Of a DNA stretch of 36,594 nucleotides, positions 6,922 to 15,739 are shown piece after piece; the first letter of the stretch is position 1; each line of letters begins with the position of its first letter. The notes beneath the pieces are model-generated. The model was not told the origin of the DNA. It made no database searches and saw nothing but the letters and a program-made list of their open reading frames with translations. Made by a program: the position numbers and the translations under genes. Source of the stretch: Nonomuraea cavernae (lineage in GTDB: Bacteria > Actinomycetota > Actinomycetes > Streptosporangiales > Streptosporangiaceae). The stretch lies in contig NZ_BMNH01000048.1 in NCBI RefSeq assembly GCF_014646355.1, forward strand, positions 1-36,594, in the 5' to 3' direction.

Positions 6922-8436
6922 ATGCTGGACATCGAAACGTCTCCCTCACCATCGTCCGCTGTCCCCGAGCGGTTGTCCTCGCGCCAGCGGGTCGTGCTGG
7001 CCGTGCTGCTCACGGCGAACTTCACGCTCGCGGTGGACTTCTCCATCCTCAACGTCGCGCTGCCGCACATCGGCCGCGACCTCGGTTTCGCCACCGGTGA
7101 TCTGCAATGGATCGTCACGTCGTTCGCGCTCTGCGCCGCCGGGTTCACCCTGCTCTTCGGTCGCGTCGCGGACCTGTTCGGCCGCAAGCGACTCTTCCTC
7201 CTCGGCATCGTGCTGCTCGGCGTTTCCTCCCTTGCCGGTGGCCTGGCCCAAGAGCCCGTCCTCCTGCTCGCGGCTCGCGTCGGCCAGGGCATCGCCACCG
7301 CGATGGTCACCCCCGCCGCCCTGTCGTTGCTGACCACGATGTTCGGTGAAGGTCCGGCACGCTCGCGTGCCCTCGGTCTCAACGGCGCTCTCATGGCCGC
7401 CGGTTTCACCATCGGCGCGGTGCTCGGCGGCGTCCTCACCGGTGGGGTGAGCTGGCGATGGGCGTTCTTCATCAACGTCGTCGTCGCCATCGCGGTGCTC
7501 CTCACCGCCCCGTTCGTCCTGGCCGAGAAGCCGGCCGAGAGGCGTCCCCGCCTCGACCTTCCCGGCGCGATCACCGTCACGTCCGGCCTCGTCGCCCTGG
7601 TCTACGGCATCGCCACCGCCGGCGAGGCGGGCTGGCGCAGCCCCGCCTCATGGGGACCGATCACCGTCGCCGTCGTGCTCTTCGCGATCTTCTGGGCCGT
7701 CGAGTCCCGAGTGTCCGAACCGCTCGTCGCCCCCGCGCTGCTGCGGCGCAGCAACGTCGCGTGGGGCAACATAGCAGGACTCCTCGCCTTCGCGACCGAG
7801 ACCTCGCTCGTGTTCCTGCTGACCCTCTACCTCCAGGAGGTCCTCGGTCACAGCGCCGTGGGCGCGGGCCTCATCCTCGCCGTCCTCGGCGCGGGAACCG
7901 TTGCCGGTGGGCTCCTCGCCCCGAGGGTCATCGGCAGAACCGGGTCGAAGACCGCGATCATCGTCGGCTTCGTCGTTCAGGCAGCCGCGACGATCCCGCT
8001 CGCCTTCGTCGGAGACGACCGCGGATGGCTGATCGCACTGCTCGTCGTCACCTTTGTCGGCGGGGTCGCGAACCTCGTCGCGATCGTCGGTTACACCGTC
8101 ACCGCCACCGCCGGCATCCCGAGCGAGCAGCAGGGGCTGGCGACCGGACTGGTCACCATGAGCCAGCAGGTCGGTATCACCCTCGGCACGCCGGTCATGT
8201 CCGCTCTCGCCATGAGCCAGGTCGCCTCGTCCCTTCTTCCCGGGCTGCGGTTCGCGATCGGCGTCAACGCCACCCTCGCGATCGTCACAGCTCTCCTGGT
8301 GGCGACCTTCCTGCGGTCTTCCACGTGCCGCCCAGTCGTCCGGTCCGATCCCCGCGCCCATCCCGACGTGGAGAACGATCATCTGAGGGCGTCACCGTGC
8401 CACGACAAGGGGCGTTCCGACCGGAACGCCCCCTAG
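6922..8436 (+). CDS. MFS transporter (DHA2, EmrB/QacA-type multidrug exporter)
   Basis: 504 residues from ATG 6922; the open frame extends upstream to 6799 but would overlap the divergent regulator. The pattern is that of 14-helix DHA2 proton antiporters: LTANFTLAVDFSILNVALPHIGRDL in helix 1 (motif D1), GRVADLFGRKRLFLLG (motif A) after helix 2, and GALMAAGFTIGAVLGGVLTGGVSWRWAFFINV (motif C region). Such proteins export cationic or lipophilic drugs across the membrane. The last codons lie inside a terminator hairpin. Regulation by the adjacent XRE protein is inferred from the shared upstream motif. Confidence 0.87.
   Translation: MLDIETSPSPSSAVPERLSSRQRVVLAVLLTANFTLAVDFSILNVALPHIGRDLGFATGDLQWIVTSFALCAAGFTLLFGRVADLFGRKRLFLLGIVLLGVSSLAGGLAQEPVLLLAARVGQGIATAMVTPAALSLLTTMFGEGPARSRALGLNGALMAAGFTIGAVLGGVLTGGVSWRWAFFINVVVAIAVLLTAPFVLAEKPAERRPRLDLPGAITVTSGLVALVYGIATAGEAGWRSPASWGPITVAVVLFAIFWAVESRVSEPLVAPALLRRSNVAWGNIAGLLAFATETSLVFLLTLYLQEVLGHSAVGAGLILAVLGAGTVAGGLLAPRVIGRTGSKTAIIVGFVVQAAATIPLAFVGDDRGWLIALLVVTFVGGVANLVAIVGYTVTATAGIPSEQQGLATGLVTMSQQVGITLGTPVMSALAMSQVASSLLPGLRFAIGVNATLAIVTALLVATFLRSSTCRPVVRSDPRAHPDVENDHLRASPCHDKGRSDRNAP
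8409..8432. terminator. Bidirectional terminator between convergent genes
   Basis: GGGGCGTTCC (8409-8418) and GGAACGCCCC (8423-8432) form a perfect 10-bp stem with a GACC loop. It overlaps the last codons of the second MFS gene and lies 12 bases beyond the RHS stop, so it can serve both convergent transcripts. There is no T tail, as is common for actinobacterial hairpins. Confidence 0.7.
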
Positions 8437-8443
8437 CCAGTGA

Positions 8444-11400
8444 TCAGTCATTCAGGTTGTAACTGTTGTGGTCGCACCCCCTCAGCGGGCATGGGCCTGC
8501 CTGCGGAGCTGCGCAGCCCGTGCATGGCGGCGGAACGCCTGCCGATCCGGTGTACTCGCCCTGCCCGCCACTGGGCAGGTGCGTGCACCCGTATTCCGGC
8601 CTGGACCCGGAGTCACACGTCCGCACGGGGCTCCGTCCGTCGCTGGTGAACATCTCCTGCAGGAAGTCGATGACGGGATCCACGAGTCCGAACTGGTCCA
8701 GCACGTCCAGGGTGAGGAAGACGACCCCCACCCCCGGAATCAACTGGCCGCCCTCCAGGACCGCCCCCTTGACGCACGCCTGGCTGGTCCAGCCTTGTGA
8801 CTCGCAGTCGATGACGACACCGATGGCGCCGGTGGCGAACCCGATGTCGCCGGTCGCCTCGACGAACCCGGTGATCCGGGCGCAGCCGAGGGAATCGGTG
8901 CACAACTCCATGCCGAGATCGACGGCGTCGAGCGCGGTGTCGGCGCCGTCGGTCACCCGCTCGGCGAGGTCGTCAACGGTGAGGTCTTCACCGCCGGTGA
9001 TGGTGGCGCCCTCCAGGCTGGACCCGCATGCGGAATCGGTGTTCCCAGGGGTGCCCGGGGCGCAGGAGTCCACGAAAGCCGGCGGCGGTTCGGGGGTCGG
9101 CTGGGCGTTGGTCCACCCCTTGCCGTTGTGCGTGCACGTGACCTCTCCGTTGGCGCACGCGTCGGGAATCAGGCCGCTGGGATCGGAGAAGGCCGTGGGG
9201 TTGTTGAGCCCGTAGGCGTAGGGGTTGATCGTCTGTGGCCGGGCGACGTCGAAGAGCGGATCAGGGGAGACGAACCGTCCCATCGATGGGTCGTAGTAGC
9301 GGGCGTTGAGGTAGTTGAGCCCGGTGGAGCCGTCCTCGATCTGGCCGATCCAGCCGCGGTCGGTGCTGGGCCTGTCGGTGCCGCGCGGCGTGCCGTACGG
9401 CTGGTAGGACCTGATGTGACTGGGCGTCTCGGAGCCGGCCGGGACGGTGAGCTGAACCGATCCCTGATTGTCGGTGGCCAGGAACTCCACGCCGGTGGTC
9501 GTGCGGATCGCGATGGGTGTGCCGTTGAAGCTGTAGGTGCGGACCGCCTTCGATCCGGTGATCTCGTGGCCGTCGATGTAGCGGGTGGTGCCCGCGGGGG
9601 TCTTGCGCTGCAGGCGCCTGCCGTCGGCGTCGTAGACGAAGCTGGAGGTTCCCGCGGCGAGGAGAAGCCGTTCTGGGCTCCAGGTGAGTGTCTCGGTCCG
9701 CCCCGAGACGGTACGGCTCGCCAGGTCGCCGTTGGCGTTCCACGTGTAGGTGTTGCCGCCGACCGCGGTGGGCGCGTGCGGACGCGTGCTGCCTGCCGTT
9801 GGGTAGGTGTAGGCGATCTGCGTGCCGCTCTCGACCCGCCGGGTGAGGTTGCCGTCGGCGCTGAGGGTGTAGGTGTGGTCGTAGGCGTTGGCACCCGTGC
9901 CGGGTGTGCCGGCCGTACAGGTGCCTGTCGTGGTGAAGGCGCGGGTGAGGCGCTGGCGGTCGTCGTGGTCGAAGCACTCGCGCCAGGACTGCCCGTTCAG
10001 GGTCGTGTGCCGATCGACGATGTTGCCGAAAGTGTCGTCGTAGGTGAACCGCAGGTCTTGCAGCGTGGTGTTGCCGCCGCCCGCCTTGATCGCCTTGACG
10101 CGCTGGTCGGCGTCGTATTCGGTCACCCGGCTGAAGGGCACCGTCCGGGATCCCGACAGGTTCCACACCGAGCGGGCCCGGTCGTCGTACAGGGCGGACC
10201 AGACGTACTCGGTGGCGCCGGCCATGGAGGTCGCGAGGCCCACGTCGTTGTAGGTGGTGTTCACGGTCTCGGCGGGCAGCCCGCCGACGGCCGGGTAGGT
10301 GATCCGGGTGGGGTGGTCGGCGGCGTCGTAGCCGTAGCCGACGGCGTAGCTCGCGTCGGGGAAGGTCCAGGTCTGGCCGGTGGGCCGGGCCCGGCCGTCG
10401 TAGCCGGTGACGTCGACCACGTACGAGTCGCCGCCCTCCACGCGGGTGGTCCTGTTCAGCAGGCCCGTCTCCCCCGTCGCGTCATACTCCCACTTGGCCA
10501 GCAGGGTGCCTGCCGGGGAATCCTTGCGGCGTTCCGTCGGGCGGCTCAGCGCGTCGTAGAGCGTGTGCACCTGCGCCCCGGCGGCGCTGGTCGCCCGGGT
10601 CTGGTTGCCGGCCGCGTCGAATCCGTAGGTCCAGGCGCCCATGTCGGGATCGTTCATGGCGATCTTGCGCCCGGCGAGGTCGTAGGTGTTGGTGATGGTG
10701 TTGCCTGCCGGATCGGTGATGGTGGTGAGCCGGTCGGCCTGGTCGTAGCCGTAGCGGGTCAGGCGCCAGGCGGTGCCGTCGCGTTCCTCCATCCTGATCA
10801 CCCGCCCGTGGGCGTCGCTGACCGTACGGACGACTCCCCCTGCCTGAGGGTGCGGGGTCGTGGTCACCGAGTCGTAGGTGTAGTCGGTGACCACCGATCG
10901 CCGGACGGTGCCCGCGGTCGAGGAGACCTGCCAGATGGGGCGGCGGAGTTCGTCATGAGCGGTCGTCTCGTCGTTCGCCCAACCGCCTGCCGGGACGGGG
11001 AACAGGCCGGCTCCGGCCGCACCGGTCAGAGCCTGCGGCTGGGAGGTGGCGGCGACCAGGCCACGTCCTTCGTATCGGGTGTCGGTGACGATCGCCTTGC
11101 CGGATTCGGGGGACGTCAGGTGGGTCTGGCGCGGTCGCAGCCAGCTGTCGTGCAGCACCCAGGAGTCCACGTACCTGGTGGTGTCCTGGAGCCTGCGGCT
11201 CCGGACCACGCCTGGCTTGGCTCTGTCGGGATCGAGTTCGTAGACGAACTCGTGCGACGCGGGTCCGCCCTGCTCCATCGGCCGGTGCACGGTGCGCGTA
11301 CGGCCCAGCGCGTCGTAGGCGAAGCTGGTCTTCTTGCCCCGCGCGTCGATGGTCGCCTCGGGCGCCTGCCGGGGGCGGAACCAGGTCGTGGTCGTCCTGT

Positions 11401-14368
11401 GCCCCAGGTGGTTGGTGACCGTCGTGGTCGCTGGATACCTGATCGCCGGGGTGTGGGCGGTCGTGGTGGTGCGTCCGTTGGGGTCGGTCACCGTCAGCGG
11501 CCGTCCCAGCCTGTCGTAGGTCGTGGTGGTCGTCGCCCAGGTCGGCGCCGCCGTGATCTTGACTCGGGAACCGGTCCGATCGCCGCGCGCCGGCGCCGCC
11601 CCGAACGCTCCACCGTCGTAGGCGAACTCCTCCCGGGCCAGCTCGGCCCCGTCGCACGTGGCGTTGCCGTACCGGGTGACCGAGGCGGGCAGGTCCAGCA
11701 GCCACCGGTCGGAGTTCACCGTGGGCACGGTCACCGTGCACCGCTCGTCACCGGTCGTGGCCAGCCAGCCGTGTTCGATCACCTTGTCCGCCGTGCCCAG
11801 CAGCCCGTTGTAGACGGTCTGGGACCGGCTGCGCACCAGGCTGCCATCGACGGGGTTGCGCCGCCGCTCCACCCGGTCGTTCGGCATGACGAACCAGGCG
11901 TCGTCCAGCGGATCGGGCCCGGTGGCGTCGACGGTGCGCTGCGTGTGGTAGCCGGTCACGGTGCCGTGCTCAACGCTGCCGTCGCCGCGCAGCTCCTGCT
12001 GGTCGAGCACTCCCCCGGCCAGCCAGTTCTCGTCGTTGACGTTGGTGACGGTGCCGTCCAGGCTGGAGGTCTTGGCCACGCGCGAGCCTGGCCCCGGGAA
12101 CGGGTCCCCGGCCAGCCTGTCGCCGTTCATGCCGCGGAAGAGCCGATATTGGGTACGGCTGGCGGCCTGGGTGACCAGCATGTCGGCGTAGCCGCGCCAT
12201 TCTGACCAGGTCTGGTTGGAGTTGGAGACGAACTCGTCCCGGTCATGATGCCAGGCCCCGTTGGGGAAGCCCGCGCGGACCTGGTCACCGTACTTGTAGG
12301 AGGTGATCATCGCGGGGCTGCCGCCGACGGTGTCACGCTGTTCCACCTGGGTCACCACGTACTTGTGGAACACCGCGAACCCAGGGGCCCCGCCATCGGG
12401 GGCATGCCAGTGCGGGAAGCAGTTGCGGGTGTTCAGGTGCCAGTTCGGCGGATCAGGGATCGGGCTGGGGCATGGGTGCGGCCGGCCGTAGGTGACGATC
12501 ACCTGGCCACCGGTCTCGTTCGTCACCACGCCGACCCGGTAGTGCGGCATCGCCGACAAGCCGCCCGCCGTGTCGACCCGGTTGTTCAGCAGCACCGGAA
12601 AGAAGGTCACCGGCGGCATCGTGATCTGCGGCTCCGCCGACAGGCCCTTGCGCTGGATCGCTGCCAGATACAGCTTCTGGTCCCCGGTCCGGTTCGGATC
12701 CGGGTCCGGGAAGGCGTGCGAGAGCGTGATCCGATCCACGTCGACGAACGCGCCGCCGCCCACCTCGACCTGCGTGGTCAGCGACACGTACCGCAACGCG
12801 GTGAAGAACGTCGGGGCGTGCTCGGTGCACACGGCGGTGAAGCACATCAGGTCGACCGGGGTGTCGGGATAGTTCGCGGCCGTGGCCGGGGCCGGCTCCT
12901 GGCAGGCCGCGGCCAGGTCGACGCACCGGTAGTCGAGATCGAAGGTGACCCGGGCCGACGGCTCGGTCTCGTTCGCAGCGCGCCGCTTGCCGTACTTGAG
13001 GAGGTGCAGGGCGCCGCCGCGCACGTACTCCGTACGCTCGAAGCCGGGCCAGCCGTTCAGCGCGGCGTAGTAGTTGATCTCCTTGATGTACTCGTACTGC
13101 TGCACGTTGTCATGCGGGTCGATGACCAGGTCCAGGTTCCACCGCCACGCCTGCACGCACCATGGCAGCGGAGCCTCGGCGTTGCACGGCTCGCCCGTGT
13201 CGTCGCCGAACACCGGCACCGTCCACACCGAGTGGGTCTCCACCCCGACGACGTCGGGGTTGACGCCGCGGCCGAAGAAATACTGCACTCCTTCGGGGGT
13301 CGTCACCTTCCAGTGCTCGCCGTCGTTGTCGCCGTTCTTCGCACCGGTCAGCTGCTCGATCCGCCATCGCGGATCGTCCTTGAGCCGCCACTGCTTCGTC
13401 GGCGTCCCGGGCAGCGGCACCAGCTCTCCGGACCGGCCGTTGAGCGAGATGGTGGCGTTGTCGGACTTCCAGCACAGATCATCGGAGCCCTGGCCGTCGG
13501 CGCGGCAGGAGTGGTAGCGGCGCTCGATGAAGGAGTCGGCGAAGTCTCCCCAGCCCACCCCGACCGGGCCGCTCTGGGTGTTCCTGCCCGACACCATGCC
13601 GTCGACCGTGCCGGAGGAGTAGCTGAGGCGCAGCGACGGGGTCGGCCCCGCCGGCGCCTTCTGCAGCGGCACGTCGTAGTTGTAGGCGAAGTTCCCCGAT
13701 CCCGTGACGACCTGCCAGTCGCCCGAGAGCGCCAGCGGCGTCGCCTTGAACGAGCCCTCCTCGCCTTCGGGGCCGGCCGTGACAGCGAACAATCCGGCGG
13801 GAACCTCCGCGCTCAGCTTGGTTCCGTTCTTCACCGACGGCACGACCGGGCGGTCGGTGCCGTCCTTGAGCGAGGGTGCGCGCTCGCGGTCGCAGTCGGC
13901 GGTCAGGGCGCACTCGGGGAGCCGGACGAGCTTGAGCCGGTCGGCGTATCCCGCGCCGTAGCGCTCGGCGAAGCCTCCGAAGTCGACGGAGACCTTGGTG
14001 GCCGCCGAGATCCGGAACACCAGTCCCGGCAGGCTCGCCCGCTCTTCCAGCACCTCCACCCGCGCGGTCGTACCGGCGGCCCCGCTCACCTCCAGCGGTC
14101 CGACCCGCTGCGGTTTCGCATCCAGTCTCACCTCGGCCGACGTGGCGGCGGGGAGCTGGGTGCGTTTCGGCTTGGGCGCCGAGGTGCTGTCCACCTCGGG
14201 TGCCGACCGGATCCTGTTGACCGGTGGCGAACTTGGAGGGGCATCCGATTTCTCGAGCGCCGTGCGCCAGTCCAGCTCCGGCTCCGCTGGGGTGGCCGCG
14301 GCCTCGACCGCGGTGAAGGTCAGGCCGCTCCATAACAGGGTGAGGACGATGACGATTCTGCTGAGCAC
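8444..14368 (-). CDS. Secreted YD/RHS-repeat protein with cysteine-rich C-terminal tip
   Basis: 1974 residues. The start is GTG 14368, with GGAG at 14377-14374; it gives a Sec signal peptide (VLSRIVIVLTLLWSGLTFTA, likely cleavage after AVEA). A SpvB/TcdB-like N-terminal part follows (GSGNFAYNYDVPL, LSYSSGTVDG, GVGWGDFADSFIERRY). Dozens of YD repeats come next (YDRLGRPLTVTDPNG, YDLAGRKIAMNDPD), then the RHS core motif NARYYDPSMGRFVSPDP. The last 242 residues (bases 8447-9172) follow DPSG and are the variable tip, with 14 cysteines mostly in pairs and a hydrophobic stretch (QLIPGVGVVFLTLDVL). RHS shells normally encapsulate and deliver a toxin tip; this tip shows no nuclease or deaminase motif I recognise. 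No immunity gene follows it. Confidence 0.88.
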   Translation of the reverse strand: MLSRIVIVLTLLWSGLTFTAVEAAATPAEPELDWRTALEKSDAPPSSPPVNRIRSAPEVDSTSAPKPKRTQLPAATSAEVRLDAKPQRVGPLEVSGAAGTTARVEVLEERASLPGLVFRISAATKVSVDFGGFAERYGAGYADRLKLVRLPECALTADCDRERAPSLKDGTDRPVVPSVKNGTKLSAEVPAGLFAVTAGPEGEEGSFKATPLALSGDWQVVTGSGNFAYNYDVPLQKAPAGPTPSLRLSYSSGTVDGMVSGRNTQSGPVGVGWGDFADSFIERRYHSCRADGQGSDDLCWKSDNATISLNGRSGELVPLPGTPTKQWRLKDDPRWRIEQLTGAKNGDNDGEHWKVTTPEGVQYFFGRGVNPDVVGVETHSVWTVPVFGDDTGEPCNAEAPLPWCVQAWRWNLDLVIDPHDNVQQYEYIKEINYYAALNGWPGFERTEYVRGGALHLLKYGKRRAANETEPSARVTFDLDYRCVDLAAACQEPAPATAANYPDTPVDLMCFTAVCTEHAPTFFTALRYVSLTTQVEVGGGAFVDVDRITLSHAFPDPDPNRTGDQKLYLAAIQRKGLSAEPQITMPPVTFFPVLLNNRVDTAGGLSAMPHYRVGVVTNETGGQVIVTYGRPHPCPSPIPDPPNWHLNTRNCFPHWHAPDGGAPGFAVFHKYVVTQVEQRDTVGGSPAMITSYKYGDQVRAGFPNGAWHHDRDEFVSNSNQTWSEWRGYADMLVTQAASRTQYRLFRGMNGDRLAGDPFPGPGSRVAKTSSLDGTVTNVNDENWLAGGVLDQQELRGDGSVEHGTVTGYHTQRTVDATGPDPLDDAWFVMPNDRVERRRNPVDGSLVRSRSQTVYNGLLGTADKVIEHGWLATTGDERCTVTVPTVNSDRWLLDLPASVTRYGNATCDGAELAREEFAYDGGAFGAAPARGDRTGSRVKITAAPTWATTTTTYDRLGRPLTVTDPNGRTTTTAHTPAIRYPATTTVTNHLGHRTTTTWFRPRQAPEATIDARGKKTSFAYDALGRTRTVHRPMEQGGPASHEFVYELDPDRAKPGVVRSRRLQDTTRYVDSWVLHDSWLRPRQTHLTSPESGKAIVTDTRYEGRGLVAATSQPQALTGAAGAGLFPVPAGGWANDETTAHDELRRPIWQVSSTAGTVRRSVVTDYTYDSVTTTPHPQAGGVVRTVSDAHGRVIRMEERDGTAWRLTRYGYDQADRLTTITDPAGNTITNTYDLAGRKIAMNDPDMGAWTYGFDAAGNQTRATSAAGAQVHTLYDALSRPTERRKDSPAGTLLAKWEYDATGETGLLNRTTRVEGGDSYVVDVTGYDGRARPTGQTWTFPDASYAVGYGYDAADHPTRITYPAVGGLPAETVNTTYNDVGLATSMAGATEYVWSALYDDRARSVWNLSGSRTVPFSRVTEYDADQRVKAIKAGGGNTTLQDLRFTYDDTFGNIVDRHTTLNGQSWRECFDHDDRQRLTRAFTTTGTCTAGTPGTGANAYDHTYTLSADGNLTRRVESGTQIAYTYPTAGSTRPHAPTAVGGNTYTWNANGDLASRTVSGRTETLTWSPERLLLAAGTSSFVYDADGRRLQRKTPAGTTRYIDGHEITGSKAVRTYSFNGTPIAIRTTTGVEFLATDNQGSVQLTVPAGSETPSHIRSYQPYGTPRGTDRPSTDRGWIGQIEDGSTGLNYLNARYYDPSMGRFVSPDPLFDVARPQTINPYAYGLNNPTAFSDPSGLIPDACANGEVTCTHNGKGWTNAQPTPEPPPAFVDSCAPGTPGNTDSACGSSLEGATITGGEDLTVDDLAERVTDGADTALDAVDLGMELCTDSLGCARITGFVEATGDIGFATGAIGVVIDCESQGWTSQACVKGAVLEGGQLIPGVGVVFLTLDVLDQFGLVDPVIDFLQEMFTSDGRSPVRTCDSGSRPEYGCTHLPSGGQGEYTGSAGVPPPCTGCAAPQAGPCPLRGCDHNSYNLND

Positions 14369-14455
14369 GATGACTCCGGGGGGTGAGAAGTCAAAACAGG
14401 GCACAGTCTGAACTCTCGCCGTCATAAGTCCGTCATAGGTGGTCGATCTTCGGCT

Positions 14456-14644
14456 CAGCCCGGCGGAGAAGAAGTCCACGAGCAGGGAGTCGACCTCGTC
14501 CGACTGCTCCAGAAACCCGTAGTGCCCGCACTTGGCGACCTGCGCGTACCTCGCGCCCGGGATGGCGGTGGCGACCTCCTGTCCGAGGTGCGGCGGCGTG
14601 ATGCGGTCGTCCTCGAAGCCCCCGACCAGCCAGTGGCCGCGGCT
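14456..14644 (-). pseudogene. C-terminal scrap of an alpha/beta-hydrolase
   Basis: The minus-strand frame reads VGGFEDDRITPPHLGQEVA, then IPGARYAQVAKCGHYGFLEQ and DEVDSLLVDFF. This is the canonical end of alpha/beta-hydrolase fold esterases: the acid residue in EDDRITP and the catalytic His in CGHYGFLE. The nucleophile half is absent, and a TGA lies just upstream at 14656-14654. The scrap is in the same frame as the RHS gene and runs into it without a stop, so the RHS open frame appears longer than the gene. The left break coincides with a sharp fall in GC content. Confidence 0.7.
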
Positions 14645-14747
14645 GGCACACCGTCACGAAATGATCATCTCTGATACCTGAACTATCGCCATCCGTGTGA
14701 ATACCGTTAATCTGATCGGCAAGTCCAGAGACGCTTCAGAATAAGCC
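14645..14747. other. Low-GC junction without a gene
   Basis: About 100 bases of distinctly AT-richer sequence between the hydrolase scrap and the stop of the 139-residue gene. I see no coding frame or hairpin in it. It marks the edge of an inserted segment that extends to about 15520. Confidence 0.4.
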
Positions 14748-15167
14748 TCAGAGTTGATCTACTACCTCCAGATCTCCCTCCGTGGTGACGACCACGATCC
14801 ACGATCGGTCTTCAGCTAAGAAATAATGGTGTTCTGGTATCTCCAGCAATGCTGCCACAACCGAGGGGGCGTTGTCGTCGGTGAAACATACGCCATAAGG
14901 CGAGAGCCCATCTCCGACGTGTTCAACCACGGAACCAGATTGAATGCGCCGACACACTTCAATGGATGCCGTCGCCGCCAGCCGCATGTCATCGGTGATT
15001 TTCCAGTGCATGTGCCTGCCCTGCACACGCCCCCAATCGATCTTGGTTCCACAGGACGGAAAGTGAAGGTTGAGCCAGTTGAAGATAGCCGACATGTCGC
15101 GACGCTCCAGTCCATCAAGCGGCGACACGGCGTATACCGTCTCTCTCCAGTAATTATTATTCATCAT
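14748..15167 (-). CDS. Hypothetical protein, candidate orphan immunity or adaptor protein
   Basis: 139 residues, starting MMNNNYWRETVYAVSPLDG. GGGGG at 15176-15172 serves the double ATG at 15167/15164; the second has the better spacing. It has no signal peptide, membrane segment or motif I can name. The C-terminal string LEIPEHHYFLAEDRSWIVVV, then TTEGDLEVVDQL, has the look of small globular immunity proteins of polymorphic toxin loci, but that is only a resemblance. Base composition is clearly lower in GC than its neighbours, as in recently transferred genes. It is co-oriented with, and upstream of, the RHS gene, separated by the hydrolase scrap. Confidence 0.6.
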   Translation of the reverse strand: MMNNNYWRETVYAVSPLDGLERRDMSAIFNWLNLHFPSCGTKIDWGRVQGRHMHWKITDDMRLAATASIEVCRRIQSGSVVEHVGDGLSPYGVCFTDDNAPSVVAALLEIPEHHYFLAEDRSWIVVVTTEGDLEVVDQL

Positions 15168-15521
15168 TCACCCCCAAAAGACTTTAAAATTTCTCAGCAG
15201 TCTTCGCCGACGCGTCGCCGAACGGAGTGACAACTCCGCCTCGCTCGTGAGAAATGAGCGTCGAAGAGCGAGAGGCAAGCAAGTGACGAAAAATGGACAG
15301 ACAGAAAGTTCACGGAATGGCCAGAAAGCGGGAGTGGGGGCAAGGGGACCGGCGCATCAGGGAATAGTAATCAATTGGCCATCAACCGATGGGATGCCAT
15401 GCGCGCCGGCTCGGCATATCGAGCCACTCTGCAGTACCACAAGTGATAGCAGCGAGCCGCTCACGTCGATCATTGGATTTCGGGAATACCCATGCATATG
15501 ACACCAAAGACTGTGTTGCGC
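15168..15521. other. Low-GC noncoding stretch with an inverted repeat
   Basis: No convincing gene. GCCTCGCTC at 15238-15246 faces GAGCG and AGAGGC at 15266-15276, an imperfect 9-bp stem with a two-base bulge. The right border is where the ornithine carbamoyltransferase remnant loses homology (15522), so this DNA probably arrived with the event that broke that gene. Confidence 0.4.
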
Positions 15522-15739
15522 TTACTGAGCGCCCGTGAGCGGCGTCCCTCCCAAGCGCACCACGGCGGTCGCGGTGGACAGGCGGGTGCGGGTGGCGGGT
15601 TCGACGAAGTACAGCAGCACGGTCCGGACGCACAGCAGCCCGTGGGAGTCGGCGGGCTTCCCCTGGGAGTGATCGGCGCGGTGGACAGGCGGACGAGGTC
15701 GTCCGGAGACAGGTCGGCGATACGCAGCAGGTCCTTCAC
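15522..15739 (-). pseudogene. arcB: Broken ornithine carbamoyltransferase (N-terminal quarter, frameshifted)
   Basis: GTG 15739 overlaps the arcA stop (GTGA) and is preceded by AAAGGAG. The first 21 codons read VKDLLRIADLSPDDLVRLST, the standard OTC start. The frame then shifts by one base near the codon for STA, and homology resumes in another frame as GKPADSHGLLCVRTVLLYF, then VEPATRTRLSTATAVVRLGG, ending at TAA 15524-15522. The ATRTR string corresponds to the carbamoyl-phosphate site SxRTR. Only about 70 of some 320 residues remain. OTC would release carbamoyl phosphate from citrulline, so the deiminase pathway has lost its second step here unless another OTC supplies it. Confidence 0.85.

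Noticed and set aside
9128..14335. Very long open frames on the plus strand opposite the RHS gene (9128-12205 and 12245-14335)
   Set aside because: They are mirror frames of a GC-rich coding sequence: Gly/Val/Arg/Ala-rich with no domain, and the minus-strand RHS protein has a signal peptide, YD repeats and the RHS core.
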